Assembly: GCF_040274945.1 (NCBI RefSeq)
Contig: NZ_JBEMAR010000001.1
Coordinates: 186,001 to 250,000 of the forward strand
Source of the DNA: Carnobacterium_B sp040274945
GTDB taxonomy: Bacteria > Bacillota > Bacilli > Lactobacillales > Carnobacteriaceae
Length of the DNA: 64,000 bases
Reading direction: 5' to 3'
Shown: positions 25,548 through 34,484 of the stretch, in pieces
Layout of the letters: every line of letters starts with the position of its first letter
How positions within the stretch are numbered: the stretch's first letter is position 1
The notes under the pieces: model-generated
Told to the model about the DNA's origin: nothing
Database searches by the model: none
Seen by the model: only the letters and a program-made list of their open reading frames with translations
Made by a program: the position numbers and the translations under genes

Positions 25548-26993
25548 TTATTTTCCAATTAAAAATAATGCATTCAAGGTTTCTTCCCAGTTTTTTTCAT
25601 TTTGAGAACTTATTTTTTGTTTCAAATCAGATTCACCATAATAATCAGTAATCTCAAGATTGCAATTAGAACAACAACTATCTGGTTTGCTCTCTAATTT
25701 TTCCTCAAAATAATGCAAGAGAAAACGTCGTTTGCAACTAGAAGTTTCCGCATAATCGATCATGTAATACAATTGCTGCTGTTTGTATACAATTCTACTT
25801 TTTATTTGCTGCTTAGCTATTTCAATAGATAAATTAGATTTTAAATAGTTTTCTAATAGTTGCTTTTGGGAAGGACTACAACTACCTTCTGGAATCACGC
25901 CTTTTTTATACCCGTATTCCAACATCTCAACTGTCGGTAATGTATCTTCTTGCAAACGAAATTGAATCATACTGTCTCCTTTTTCGTATAGCAATAGAGC
26001 TAGACTGGGTTTTCCATCTCTGCCACATCTTCCGACTTCTTGCAAATACGCTTCGGGACTGCCGGGAAGATGATAATGAATAACAAATCGAATATTGCTT
26101 TTATTGATACCCATTCCAAATGCGCTTGTCGCACAAATAATATCAATTTCATCATGAACAAACTGCTGTTGTATTTTAATCTTATCTTCTGATTCTATAT
26201 CAGAGTGGTAACTTTCTGCAACAATGGTTGTTTTAGATCGAATCAATTCAGCAATTTCATCGGCTGTTTTCTTACTAGAAAAATAGATAATTCCTGGTTT
26301 TTTCAATTTCTCAATTTGATTCATCAGGTGTTGATTCTTATCTCGGTCACAGATAATAGTAGAAAAAGCAATGTTTGAACGATCAACTGAATAAACAATT
26401 TTCTTTGTGTTTTCATCATCGATATGAAGTGACGTTAAAATTTCTTCTCGTACACGTTTTGTAGCTGTAGCGGTTAACGCCATGGTTAACGGGAAGTTTA
26501 GTTGTTTACGAACCATTCCTAAATCTAAGTAATCAGGTCTAAAATCCAATCCCCACTGAGAGATACAATGGGCTTCATCAATGGCAAAAAGACCAATTGG
26601 GACTTTTTTCAAATACGCCATCACATATTCCTGTTGAAGCATCTCAGGTGAAAGAAAAATAAATTTATACTGAGATAAATGTTTTAGAACCCATTCTTTT
26701 TCCTGTACATCCATCAAACTATTGATAGCTGCGACTCTTTTCTCACCATTCAGTTTCAACTGTTCTACTTGATCTTGCATTAATGACAGTAGAGGCGAAA
26801 CAATCACTACAAGTCCATTCAAACAATAACCTGTTAATTGGTAACAAATTGATTTCCCTGTACCTGTTGGCAGCATAACTAAGGTGTGCCTTCCCTCCAA
26901 AGCTGCTAAAACAGCTTCTTTTTGTCCGTTTCTAAAAGAGGTGTACCCAAAATATTTCTCTAAATTTTGTTTGATGAGCTCTTTATTATTCAT
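25548..26993 (-). CDS. recQ: RecQ-family ATP-dependent DNA helicase (RecS-like, short form)
   Basis: 481 residues. Helicase motifs in order: Walker A LPTGTGKSICYQ (about 42-53), DEAHCISQWGLDFRPDY, the SAT-type ALTATAT, and motif VI QEVGRCGRDGK. A C-terminal zinc-binding region shows Cys residues (CKRR, then CCSNC). There is no HRDC domain, as in the short Bacillus RecS. I chose the ATG at 26993: AAAGGAG lies 8 nt upstream, and an in-frame TTG at 27011 is weaker. It overlaps the ypbB 3' end by 8 bp, so the two are probably translated together. Confidence 0.95.
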   Translation of the reverse strand: MNNKELIKQNLEKYFGYTSFRNGQKEAVLAALEGRHTLVMLPTGTGKSICYQLTGYCLNGLVVIVSPLLSLMQDQVEQLKLNGEKRVAAINSLMDVQEKEWVLKHLSQYKFIFLSPEMLQQEYVMAYLKKVPIGLFAIDEAHCISQWGLDFRPDYLDLGMVRKQLNFPLTMALTATATKRVREEILTSLHIDDENTKKIVYSVDRSNIAFSTIICDRDKNQHLMNQIEKLKKPGIIYFSSKKTADEIAELIRSKTTIVAESYHSDIESEDKIKIQQQFVHDEIDIICATSAFGMGINKSNIRFVIHYHLPGSPEAYLQEVGRCGRDGKPSLALLLYEKGDSMIQFRLQEDTLPTVEMLEYGYKKGVIPEGSCSPSQKQLLENYLKSNLSIEIAKQQIKSRIVYKQQQLYYMIDYAETSSCKRRFLLHYFEEKLESKPDSCCSNCNLEITDYYGESDLKQKISSQNEKNWEETLNALFLIGK

Positions 26994-28056
26994 CGGCACG
27001 ACTCCTTTCAACTTGGATCAATCTGTACCATGAAAAAGGAACATGTGGCATCTCTTTTTCTAATTCCTCATAGGTAATTTTTTCGTTAGACTGAAATACT
27101 GTAATTAAACGCTGATAATCGGTGTCAGGTATTACATTAGAAACATCGAAATCCGAAAAAATAATAGCTAATTCAATAACGTGTTCTGAAATAGTATTCG
27201 CCTTTAAATTCCTTTTTAGTGCAATATTTTCTATAGAAAGACCTTTGTCTAAATAATAAGCGGTCAATTTTGTACTTTGGCTTAGACTACTGTAAGGATC
27301 TCCAATACATTCTTGATAAATCAAATAAAATAAAGGATAGATTTCTTTTTTACGAACGATTTGATCCATTAATTGAATAGTAACATTTTGAAGTAAAAAA
27401 GCTATTTCTAACGCTTCAATTTTATACATAGAAGCTAATTGAGTGATCGTTTTTCCAAATTTTTCATGTCCAGTTAATTGCGATACCACTATTTCTGCAG
27501 AAAATGAATCCAAATTAGCTAACACTTGAATCCATTCTTTTCCAAAAGATAGAGCAAGTTCTTGTTTATCTAATGGTCTATTTTTCAACCAATTTTTTAC
27601 CCAAAGTTGGTTTTTCCATTCCTTATCAAGAGGCAAGTAACGTTTATTTTGATAGCGCAATTCCGAAAGAACTTGGGTCAAAAACACTATTTTCTTCCAA
27701 AATTCCTTAGTAGCTTTTCCATTTAGCAATTGATTTAAACGTTGGGGATAAAAATGTTCAGAAAAATAGACCTCTACTTCTGCCTTTCCTTGTTCAGAAA
27801 GATAAAATTCCTCACTCACACCGTTTGCTTTGATCCAACCTCTAGCAATGAACTTTTGAATCATCTGATTATACTGCTCTCGTTTTAAATTAGGAAAAAT
27901 TGAAAAAAACTTTGTTAATTGGTACGTATGCGCTTTGAATAAAATCGAAGCGGTTCTTTTTCCAGTTAAGATATGGTATAACGTTGAAGGCTTAATTGGA
28001 TAGTCTTTTGAGTATAATGACAGACAGAAAAATTGACTGTATAACGATTGATCCAA
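26986..28056 (-). CDS. ypbB: YpbB-like helix-turn-helix protein
   Basis: About 356 residues, predicted cytoplasmic and alpha-helical. The C-terminal part (about 270-350) resembles the helicase-associated helix-turn-helix domain (TKLTAYYLDKGLSIENIALK, then NTISEHVIELAIIF). In Bacillus ypbB directly precedes recS, and here it overlaps recQ by 8 bp, so a shared process is likely, but no function is proven. A TTG at 28056 has GAGGGTG upstream and is preferred; an ATG at 28071 has no clear site. Confidence 0.85.
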   Translation of the reverse strand: MDQSLYSQFFCLSLYSKDYPIKPSTLYHILTGKRTASILFKAHTYQLTKFFSIFPNLKREQYNQMIQKFIARGWIKANGVSEEFYLSEQGKAEVEVYFSEHFYPQRLNQLLNGKATKEFWKKIVFLTQVLSELRYQNKRYLPLDKEWKNQLWVKNWLKNRPLDKQELALSFGKEWIQVLANLDSFSAEIVVSQLTGHEKFGKTITQLASMYKIEALEIAFLLQNVTIQLMDQIVRKKEIYPLFYLIYQECIGDPYSSLSQSTKLTAYYLDKGLSIENIALKRNLKANTISEHVIELAIIFSDFDVSNVIPDTDYQRLITVFQSNEKITYEELEKEMPHVPFSWYRLIQVERSRADE

Positions 28057-28203
28057 GACATTCACCCTCATTTCAAATACTTTAACAAAAGTAACAGCAA
28101 TACTGATACCTCATTAAATCTAATATACCAAAAATAACTAATTTTAGGGTATTCTTTTATAAATTTTAATAAATATTAATCAGGAGTGTATATAAGGTTA
28201 AAT

Positions 28204-28240
28204 AAAAAAAGAAACCGCAATTTTTTGCGGTTTCTTTTTT
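28204..28240 (-). terminator. Terminator of ribU
   Basis: Perfect 10-bp stem GAAACCGCAA / TTGCGGTTTC, 4-nt loop, then TTTTTTTATT on the minus strand, abutting the stop codon. Confidence 0.9.
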
Positions 28241-28822
28241 TTATTTAAAACTGATTTTTGTCATCTGGTTACGAAGCAACCAAGTTTTTAATTTTCCAAA
28301 AAGTAAGATAAATACTGTGCTAACTATTGCTCCTTTTATTATATTAAATGGTATAACACCCATTAAAAGATACTCTCTAATAGGCCCTACACTAAAGTTT
28401 AATACTTTTAAGTATAAAGGAAGTAAAAATAAATAATTTACAACGGATAGAACAACCGTTAAAGATGCAGTTCCAATCACATTTGCAAACACAATATTTT
28501 TCGTATCATGAATTTTAGCCTTCATGATTAAATAAATTGGCAATGTGTAAGCGACAGAAGCTATGAAGCTTGCAGTATCCCCAATAGGATATCCTGCGTC
28601 ACCGCCCGTTTGGATATAATGAAGTAAAGAACGTATAAACGCCACCATTACGCCTCCAACCGGACCGTATAAAAACATTCCAATCAAAACAGGTATATCA
28701 CTAAAGTCTACTTTAAGAAAAGTGACTCCTGGAATTATTGGAAAACCAAATGAAATCAAAATGGTCGCAAAAGCAGCCAACATGGAGATTCCCACCATTT
28801 TTTTCGTATTACTAGTTTGCAT
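28241..28822 (-). CDS. ribU: Riboflavin ECF transporter S component RibU
   Basis: 193 residues with about six membrane helices. Family traits are FPIIPGVTFLKVDFSDIPVL (about 28-47) and the PVGGVMVAFIRSLLHY segment that binds the substrate and the transducer. Takes up riboflavin together with the EcfAA'T energising module encoded elsewhere. The assignment is strengthened by an FMN riboswitch and attenuator upstream. I chose the ATG at 28822 because TAGGAGG lies 6 nt upstream; an upstream in-frame ATG would add 12 residues without a good site. Confidence 0.95.
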   Translation of the reverse strand: MQTSNTKKMVGISMLAAFATILISFGFPIIPGVTFLKVDFSDIPVLIGMFLYGPVGGVMVAFIRSLLHYIQTGGDAGYPIGDTASFIASVAYTLPIYLIMKAKIHDTKNIVFANVIGTASLTVVLSVVNYLFLLPLYLKVLNFSVGPIREYLLMGVIPFNIIKGAIVSTVFILLFGKLKTWLLRNQMTKISFK

Positions 28823-28884
28823 AAAAATCCTCCTAAAAGGATTCATCAGCATAGGCATTACTGAGTCTATTTAAATAAAAACAA

Positions 28885-28930
28885 TATAAAAATGCTCGTC
28901 CTAATTATCTTCAGATAACTAAACAGAGCA
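28885..28930 (-). terminator. Transcription attenuator after the FMN riboswitch
   Basis: Minus-strand hairpin closed by TGCTC/GAGCA with an inner TTATCT/AGATAA stem, followed by TTTTTATATTG. It lies between the aptamer and the ribU start, as expected for a terminator formed when FMN is bound. Confidence 0.75.
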
Positions 28931-28959
28931 CTTGAACAATGAGACCTATTCAAATAAAC

Positions 28960-29082
28960 TCCATCTTCTTTATTCAGACTTTACTGTCGGTACTGGAATT
29001 AAACCAGTTCAACTAAATAATGCTATTTAGCTCGTGGACTATACCACCGGTCGGGAATTTCACCCTGCCCCTGAAGACGAAT
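28960..29082 (-). ncRNA. FMN riboswitch (RFN element)
   Basis: The minus strand contains the conserved blocks in order: CAGGGGCAGGGTGAAATTCC, CGACCGGTGGTATAGTCCAC, CTGGTTTAATTCCAGTACCG and CAGTAAAGTCTG. Helix P1 closes with TCTTC (complement of 29073-29077) and GAAGA (complement of 28964-28968). The variable stem (GCTAAATAGCATTATTTAGT) is AT-rich. It is expected to repress ribU when flavin is sufficient. Confidence 0.96.
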
Positions 29083-29159
29083 CTTTATATTTTTTTAACA
29101 TCTTGATTGTATACCATAATAAAAGAAAAATCAATGGTTACTTACTTTTTATTCGTGAA

Positions 29160-30956
29160 TTAATCAATATAGGGTAAATGAACAATAAAAGCAGTGTGTT
29201 CATGCACAACACTTTTCACTTCGACAAAGCCACCATGTGCTTCTATAATATTTTTAACAATGGACAAGCCGATACCCGTTCCTGTTTTATTGCCTTTCAT
29301 TACAGTACGTGATTTATCAGCTTTATAAAAACGATCAAAAACATAAGGGACATCTTCTTCAGAAATTCCTGTTCCGTTATCCTTTACTTCGATTAGAACC
29401 TCATCCATGATTCTATCCAAATGAACCCAAATTTCAACTTTTTTATGTTCTTTATCAGACAAACTAGTATGTCTAATAGCATTATTGATCAAATTTACAA
29501 ATACTTGATTCATTTTATCTTCATCCATATAATAAGAATCTAAATTAGGGTCAATCGTCAATTTCATTTCAATATTATTTTTTTCAGACATCGTAGCAAA
29601 TCGTGTAAATAATTTATTGAAAAAGTCGTCTAACTGAACATCCAGCTTAATTAAACTTATAAAGCCAGCTTCCATTCTTGAACTATCAAGCATTTCATTA
29701 ACCATACGGTTCATTCGAATAGATTCTTCACCAATTATCTTAGCCATTTCTTTTTTCTCTTCTTGCGTTTCGGCAACATCATCTAGAATAGCTTCACTGT
29801 AGCCTTGAATCATAACTAAAGGTGTTCTTAATTCATGAGAAATATTATTAATAAAATCATTTCTCATAATATCAAGACGTTTTTCTTTAGTAATGTTCTG
29901 AATAGAAACCAGTACGCCACGAACACTTTCTAAATTTTCATCAAAAAGTGGTATCAACGTTATATTGTAATAGTAATCATCAATACTATTTTCATAACTT
30001 ACTTTTTCAGGAAACCTAATAACAGTATCAATTCGATATTCTAATACTTCAGGAATGACTGTTTTCATTACTTGATCTGATCTATACAAATGTTGCAGGT
30101 ATTCATCTCCAAGTGGATTAGACATCAACAATGTTTTATCCTGATTGTAATACAATACTCCAGTTGAGATGGACGTCACAATATTTTCCAACAATTCTTT
30201 TTCTTGTCTAGTTGCCGCTCCGGTTACTTCCAATGATTTACCCATTTTATTCATAGCAAGCGCTAATTGAGCTAACTCATCTTTGTAATTCGATTGCGTT
30301 TGCTTTGAAAAATCATTTTTAGCATAATCATAAGCAATATCTCTTAATTGAGTTAAAGGATGGCCTAATCTGCGTTGGAAGTAATAAAACAATAAAATTC
30401 CTATCATGATATAAAGAATCAAGCTCGCAACTGACCACATCGCCATTCTATTATTGGTTTTATTTAAAAAAGATAAATCTCCATAAATGTACAGTTGACC
30501 ATCTTGATTATTAAGGTTAAAATGATGAATTTTCATAATAAAAGGAGTTTCTAATTCTCCGTCAAATTTTACTTCATCCGTAATTAAAGCGTCTTTACCA
30601 CTATTTAATGCAGCGTTCACTTGACTAGTGGCTGCAACTTTTTCAATAGCTTTTAATTGTTGATCCAGATCAACGTTCGAAGAATACGCTATAGGTTCAT
30701 TCTCTTGTTGAATGATCAAAAAAAGGTGGGAATTAAAAGATCTTATTTTATCCAAATTTTCTATTAAAAAATTTGGATCTTCATCAGACATGGTTGCAAT
30801 AGCATCCATTGAACTCTCAAAATCTTTTATATAGTTTTCTTCAATATTTTTTTTATAAATCATTCCATATACTTGAGTTGAGGTAAAAAAACAAAAACCT
30901 ATAGCTAACATCGTTACTACCCAAGTACGGGTTACAAGGCTATTTAATTTAAACAT
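29160..30956 (-). CDS. resE: Two-component sensor histidine kinase, ResE/SrrB type
   Basis: 598 residues. Two membrane helices (about 10-30 and 173-193) flank an extracytoplasmic sensor domain. HAMP (about 194-246), a PAS domain (about 255-360), HisKA with the phospho-acceptor in NDFINNISHELRTPLV, and HATPase with NLINNAIRHT, DNGTGISEEDVPYVFDRFYK and GTGIGLSIVKNI follow. All catalytic boxes are intact. It lies 8 bp after the response regulator gene. Position between ribU and rluB/scpAB matches Bacillus resDE, but no resABC cytochrome-maturation genes lie here. Signal unknown. Confidence 0.93.
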   Translation of the reverse strand: MFKLNSLVTRTWVVTMLAIGFCFFTSTQVYGMIYKKNIEENYIKDFESSMDAIATMSDEDPNFLIENLDKIRSFNSHLFLIIQQENEPIAYSSNVDLDQQLKAIEKVAATSQVNAALNSGKDALITDEVKFDGELETPFIMKIHHFNLNNQDGQLYIYGDLSFLNKTNNRMAMWSVASLILYIMIGILLFYYFQRRLGHPLTQLRDIAYDYAKNDFSKQTQSNYKDELAQLALAMNKMGKSLEVTGAATRQEKELLENIVTSISTGVLYYNQDKTLLMSNPLGDEYLQHLYRSDQVMKTVIPEVLEYRIDTVIRFPEKVSYENSIDDYYYNITLIPLFDENLESVRGVLVSIQNITKEKRLDIMRNDFINNISHELRTPLVMIQGYSEAILDDVAETQEEKKEMAKIIGEESIRMNRMVNEMLDSSRMEAGFISLIKLDVQLDDFFNKLFTRFATMSEKNNIEMKLTIDPNLDSYYMDEDKMNQVFVNLINNAIRHTSLSDKEHKKVEIWVHLDRIMDEVLIEVKDNGTGISEEDVPYVFDRFYKADKSRTVMKGNKTGTGIGLSIVKNIIEAHGGFVEVKSVVHEHTAFIVHLPYID

Positions 30957-30964
30957 ATTCTAAC

Positions 30965-31690
30965 CTACTTTTCTGATTCTTCAGGAAAAGAATTAAATTT
31001 ATATCCTAGACCCCATACGGTCACAATCATTTTTGCAGCCGGTTCAGAATGCTTCGTTAATTTTTCTCTTAAGCGCTTAATATGTGTATCGACCGTTCTT
31101 AAATCACCAAAAAACTCATACTTCCATACTTCACGCAAAAGTTGCTCTCTTCCAAAAATTTGATCTGGAGATTGTGCCAGATACAACAATAAATCATATT
31201 CTTTAGGAGTTAGATTGACTGGGTTCCCATCTGCCAAGACACGATGAGATTGATCGTCTATTTCGAAATGAGGCATTTTAATTAGATCCGGGTTTGCTTT
31301 TTCTTTTGGTTTTCCACTTTGGGTTCTTTTTAGAATAGCCGATACTCTTAAAACGACTTCTCGTGGACTGAAAGGTTTTACAATATAATCATCTGCCCCA
31401 ACTTCGAATCCCTCTATCCGGCTAACTTCTTCCCCTTTAGCGGTCAACATCATGATTGGAGTATTTTTAGTTTCTCGTATTTTCTCAGCTACTTGGATAC
31501 CATCCATTTTAGGAAGCATCAAATCTAGCAAAATTAAATCGTAATCATTTTCTAAAGCCATCTTAACGGCATCTTCACCATTATCTGCTTCAAAAATGAC
31601 ATAATTTTCTCTTTCTAAATACATTTTTAATAGTCTACGAATACGATCTTCGTCATCTACTACTAATAGATGCATTGCATCATTTTCCAT
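30965..31690 (-). CDS. resD: OmpR-family response regulator, ResD/SrrA type
   Basis: 241 residues. The receiver domain has the acidic pair VVDDEDRIRR, the phospho-acceptor Asp in LILLDLMLPKMDG and the switch Lys in DDYIVKPFSPREV. The C-terminal winged-helix DNA-binding domain includes LTPKEYDLLLYLA and VDTHIKRLREKL. It partners the kinase gene 8 bp downstream. GAGGTGG precedes the ATG. Redox/anaerobic control is the role in Bacillus and Staphylococcus; here that is inferred from gene neighbourhood only. Confidence 0.94.
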   Translation of the reverse strand: MENDAMHLLVVDDEDRIRRLLKMYLERENYVIFEADNGEDAVKMALENDYDLILLDLMLPKMDGIQVAEKIRETKNTPIMMLTAKGEEVSRIEGFEVGADDYIVKPFSPREVVLRVSAILKRTQSGKPKEKANPDLIKMPHFEIDDQSHRVLADGNPVNLTPKEYDLLLYLAQSPDQIFGREQLLREVWKYEFFGDLRTVDTHIKRLREKLTKHSEPAAKMIVTVWGLGYKFNSFPEESEK

Positions 31691-31748
31691 TATATTTCCA
31701 CCTCATCATTTTCCTTTACACTTACATACAGAAATTTAGTCTGATATT

Positions 31749-31778
31749 AGTATACACAACATTTGTTACAAGATTCAA
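31749..31778 (-). promoter_or_regulatory. Probable promoter of resD-resE
   Basis: Minus-strand TTGAAT (complement of 31773-31778), 18-bp spacer, TATACT (complement of 31749-31754), about 55 bp upstream of the ATG. Confidence 0.5.
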
Positions 31779-31872
31779 CTAATTGACATGATTCCTTGTT
31801 AAAATATTAAAACGTTCTCAAAAGAGAGTACGTATTCTAAAAAAATAAAAAGCTAAAATGTTATTTGTCTAT

Positions 31873-31907
31873 AAAAAAAGAGCTTGATTTTTCATTCAAG
31901 CTCTTTA
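31873..31907 (-). terminator. Terminator of the ribT-scpAB-rluB operon
   Basis: Stem AAAGAGCTTGA / TCAAGCTCTTT with an 8-nt loop and TTTTTTTATAG following on the minus strand. Confidence 0.9.
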
Positions 31908-31912
31908 CTCGT

Positions 31913-32644
31913 TTAATTATTTTCTTCTTGAATTGCTGAATTACGCAATTGATAGATTTCAAACGTCTTTAATTCACGCCATTCGCCTGGTTGTAATCCA
32001 TCCAACGTCAATGTACCATAAGATTCTCTTTTTAATTTTTCTACCGGATGTCCAATAGCTTGAAACATATTTTTCACTTGTCTATTGCGACCTTCATGTA
32101 TGGTTAATTCCACCATAGTGATGTCTTTTGCTCGATCAGATGAAAGGATCTTAGCTTTAGCTGGTGCGGTTTTTTTGCCTTCAACAACGATACCTTTTTC
32201 AAGTTTATTCAGTGCTTTTCTATCAACTAAACCTTTTACTTTAGCAACATACGTTTTATCTATTTGATGCTTAGGATGCATCAATAATTGGGAAAGTTCT
32301 CCATCATTTGTTAACATCAATGCCCCGGTTGTGTCATAGTCTAATCGACCAACTGGATAAATTCGTTGTTCGATATTAGCAAATAAATCCGTTACTACAG
32401 GTCGTCCCTTATCATCTGAAACGGCTGTGATCATATTTCTAGGTTTATTTAATAAAAAATAAACTGGTTCTTCTCTATAAATTGGAACGCCGTCTACTTC
32501 TACTACATCAGAATTCCCAATTTGAATTCCCATTTCCTTAACAACTTTTCCATTTACTTTAACATGTCCTTTAGAAATAAGTTCCTCTGATTTACGACGA
32601 GAAGCTACTCCGGCATGAGCCAAAACTTTTTGCAATCTTTCCAT
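31913..32644 (-). CDS. rluB: 23S rRNA pseudouridine synthase RluB
   Basis: 243 residues. N-terminal S4 RNA-binding domain (MERLQKVLAHAGVASRRKSE) and RsuA-type pseudouridine synthase with the catalytic Asp in the motif VGRLDYDTTGALMLTNDG (about 98-115). RluB modifies a uridine in domain V of 23S rRNA. Start at the ATG at 32644, with GGAGAA 4 nt upstream; an in-frame ATG at 32662 adds 6 residues. Last gene of the ribT-scpA-scpB-rluB run. Confidence 0.95.
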   Translation of the reverse strand: MERLQKVLAHAGVASRRKSEELISKGHVKVNGKVVKEMGIQIGNSDVVEVDGVPIYREEPVYFLLNKPRNMITAVSDDKGRPVVTDLFANIEQRIYPVGRLDYDTTGALMLTNDGELSQLLMHPKHQIDKTYVAKVKGLVDRKALNKLEKGIVVEGKKTAPAKAKILSSDRAKDITMVELTIHEGRNRQVKNMFQAIGHPVEKLKRESYGTLTLDGLQPGEWRELKTFEIYQLRNSAIQEENN

Positions 32645-32676
32645 AATTTCTCCTTCATACAACTCTATTTTTATTC

Positions 32677-33249
32677 TTATTCAAACTGCTGATTAAAACG
32701 TTCAAAAAATAAATCTGACTCTTTTTCACTAGTCTCAGTTTCTAATTCGGTTATCTTTGGTAGATCATTTAAATCTTTAAGACCAAAATAATCCATAAAG
32801 TAGCCCGAAGTTCCATATAAAATAGCTCTTCCAGGACCTTCTGCTCGACCCTTTGGTTCAATCAATCCTCTAAGCGTGAGTTTTTGCAGTGCTCCGCTTG
32901 TTTGTACTCCTCGTATCTCATCAATCTCCATCCGAGTCAAAGGCTGCTTATAGGCTATAATGGCAAGTGTTTCTAGTGCTGCTTGTGAAAGATTAGTGGT
33001 CAAAGGCGAAATAGCATATTTTTTTATGACATCTGCATACTCTTTTTTAGTCGCTAGTTGATAGTGATTTCCAACTTCCAGCAACATCAACCCTCTGGCA
33101 GTCATCGTTTCATACTCTTTTTGAAGTCGCATTAAAAATTGATAGGCTTGTTGAGTTGAACACTCTAAAAGAGTTGAGATTTCCTCTAGTGTCATCCCCT
33201 CATCTCCAGCTACAAAAAGAAGTGCTTCAATTACTGCTAATTCATCCAT
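32677..33249 (-). CDS. scpB: Segregation and condensation protein B
   Basis: About 190 residues, two winged-helix domains (MDELAVIEALLFVAGDEG start; TLAIIAYKQPLTRMEIDEIRG and GRAEGPGRAILYGTS in the second). ScpB dimers bind ScpA in the SMC condensin complex. Three near starts exist (GTG 33261, ATG 33258, ATG 33249). I favour 33249, which has AGGTG 9 nt upstream and begins as homologues do. The scpA stop lies within this start region, so translation is coupled. Confidence 0.95.
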   Translation of the reverse strand: MDELAVIEALLFVAGDEGMTLEEISTLLECSTQQAYQFLMRLQKEYETMTARGLMLLEVGNHYQLATKKEYADVIKKYAISPLTTNLSQAALETLAIIAYKQPLTRMEIDEIRGVQTSGALQKLTLRGLIEPKGRAEGPGRAILYGTSGYFMDYFGLKDLNDLPKITELETETSEKESDLFFERFNQQFE

Positions 33250-33250
33250 A

Positions 33251-34024
33251 CTACTCATCACCTATTTCTTCTGTTTCTGATGGATAGACAATAATATCTC
33301 CATAGGTTATTTCTTGTTGAATGTAAATATCTTTTTCCTTGATGAGTTCAAGTAAAGCCATAAAGGTCGTTACCATCTCATTTTTTGTTGGTTTTTCAAA
33401 AAAACCTGCAAACAAAACCCCTTGATTAGCTTTTACATTTCTCAGTTTTCCCATGATAAAATCCATTTTTTCATTAATTGAAGTCTCTTCAGCTTTAATT
33501 TTTGTTTGTAAAGGGACCTTTTTCATTTTCTTATTAAACATTTCTTGAAAAGCAGCTACTAAATCAAATGTACTGATTTGAAGAGGTTCAAGAGGAACCT
33601 TTTCTTGTAACAACTCTAAATTAGCGGGCTCTTTAGAAAAGTAATAACTTCGTTCTTCTTCTTTTACTTTTAACAAAGCGGCTGCTGATTTGAATTTTCG
33701 ATATTCTAACAATTGCTCTACTAAGGCATCTCGGGGATCTTCACCAGAATCATAAAATCCTTCATCTTCTTGATCTGCATCGATTTCCTGTTTGGGTAAC
33801 AGAAGTTTACTTTTTATAGCCATTAATGTAGCGGCCATAACTAAATAATCGCCCGCAACATCTAGCTGCAATACTTTCATTGCTCGAATGTAATTCAAAT
33901 ATTGTGACGTTACATCAGCAATTGGGATATCGTAAACATCGATTTCTAAATGTTTGATCAAGTGCAACAATAGGTCTAGCGGCCCTTCAAATGCATCAAT
34001 TTTTATATTTATATCAGATGACAT
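33251..34024 (-). CDS. scpA: Segregation and condensation protein A (kleisin)
   Basis: 257 residues. The N-terminal INIKIDAFEGPLDLLLHLI contacts the SMC neck, and the C-terminal winged helix contacts the SMC head; SMC itself is encoded at the far right end of this window. Helical MVMAATLMAIKSKLLLP-type segment (AATLMAIKSKLLLP visible). The ATG follows the ribT TAA with no gap, and its site (GAGGA) lies inside the end of ribT, so the two are translationally coupled. Confidence 0.97.
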   Translation of the reverse strand: MSSDINIKIDAFEGPLDLLLHLIKHLEIDVYDIPIADVTSQYLNYIRAMKVLQLDVAGDYLVMAATLMAIKSKLLLPKQEIDADQEDEGFYDSGEDPRDALVEQLLEYRKFKSAAALLKVKEEERSYYFSKEPANLELLQEKVPLEPLQISTFDLVAAFQEMFNKKMKKVPLQTKIKAEETSINEKMDFIMGKLRNVKANQGVLFAGFFEKPTKNEMVTTFMALLELIKEKDIYIQQEITYGDIIVYPSETEEIGDE

Positions 34025-34432
34025 TTAATCCTCGCCTTTTTCATCAGCTACTGAGAACTGTTGTTGGTTCCGTTTACTTTTTTCTTGCTCCCACTTAGCA
34101 ACTAAAGTGGACGTTTCTAATGTTCCCAGTATTTTTTTTGGTAGAAAACGACGTTCTAAAGCTTCTAACATTTTATAACTAATCCCTTCATTTCTAAATG
34201 AGGGATTGATTGAGATATGTCTTAACAATATCATTTCGTTTCCAATTTCTACGCCTACTACAGCTATGATATCCTGAGTGTCCTCACTTTTCCATAAATA
34301 AAGTTTACGATCTTCTTTACTTTGATACCAATCCATTTCGTCTTGCAAACGTGAAACGTCTTTTAAATCTGGAACGAATGAGAGCAATCCCATTGAAATT
34401 TTTTCATAATCATTTTTGTAATCGAGTAACAT
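34025..34432 (-). CDS. ribT: RibT-like GNAT N-acetyltransferase
   Basis: 135 residues, single GNAT fold. The acetyl-CoA loop region LRHISINPSFRNEGISYKML (about 69-88) shows the R/Q-x-x-G/A-type arrangement RNEGIS. In Bacillus ribT is the last gene of the riboflavin operon next to scpA; the acetyl acceptor is not established. Here no other rib biosynthesis gene accompanies it, which fits riboflavin uptake by RibU. Strong site TAGGAGGAA. Confidence 0.88.
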   Translation of the reverse strand: MLLDYKNDYEKISMGLLSFVPDLKDVSRLQDEMDWYQSKEDRKLYLWKSEDTQDIIAVVGVEIGNEMILLRHISINPSFRNEGISYKMLEALERRFLPKKILGTLETSTLVAKWEQEKSKRNQQQFSVADEKGED

Positions 34433-34484
34433 AATTTCCTCCTAGCGCTTTAAGCATGCAATACTAACTATTAGCGCATATCTA

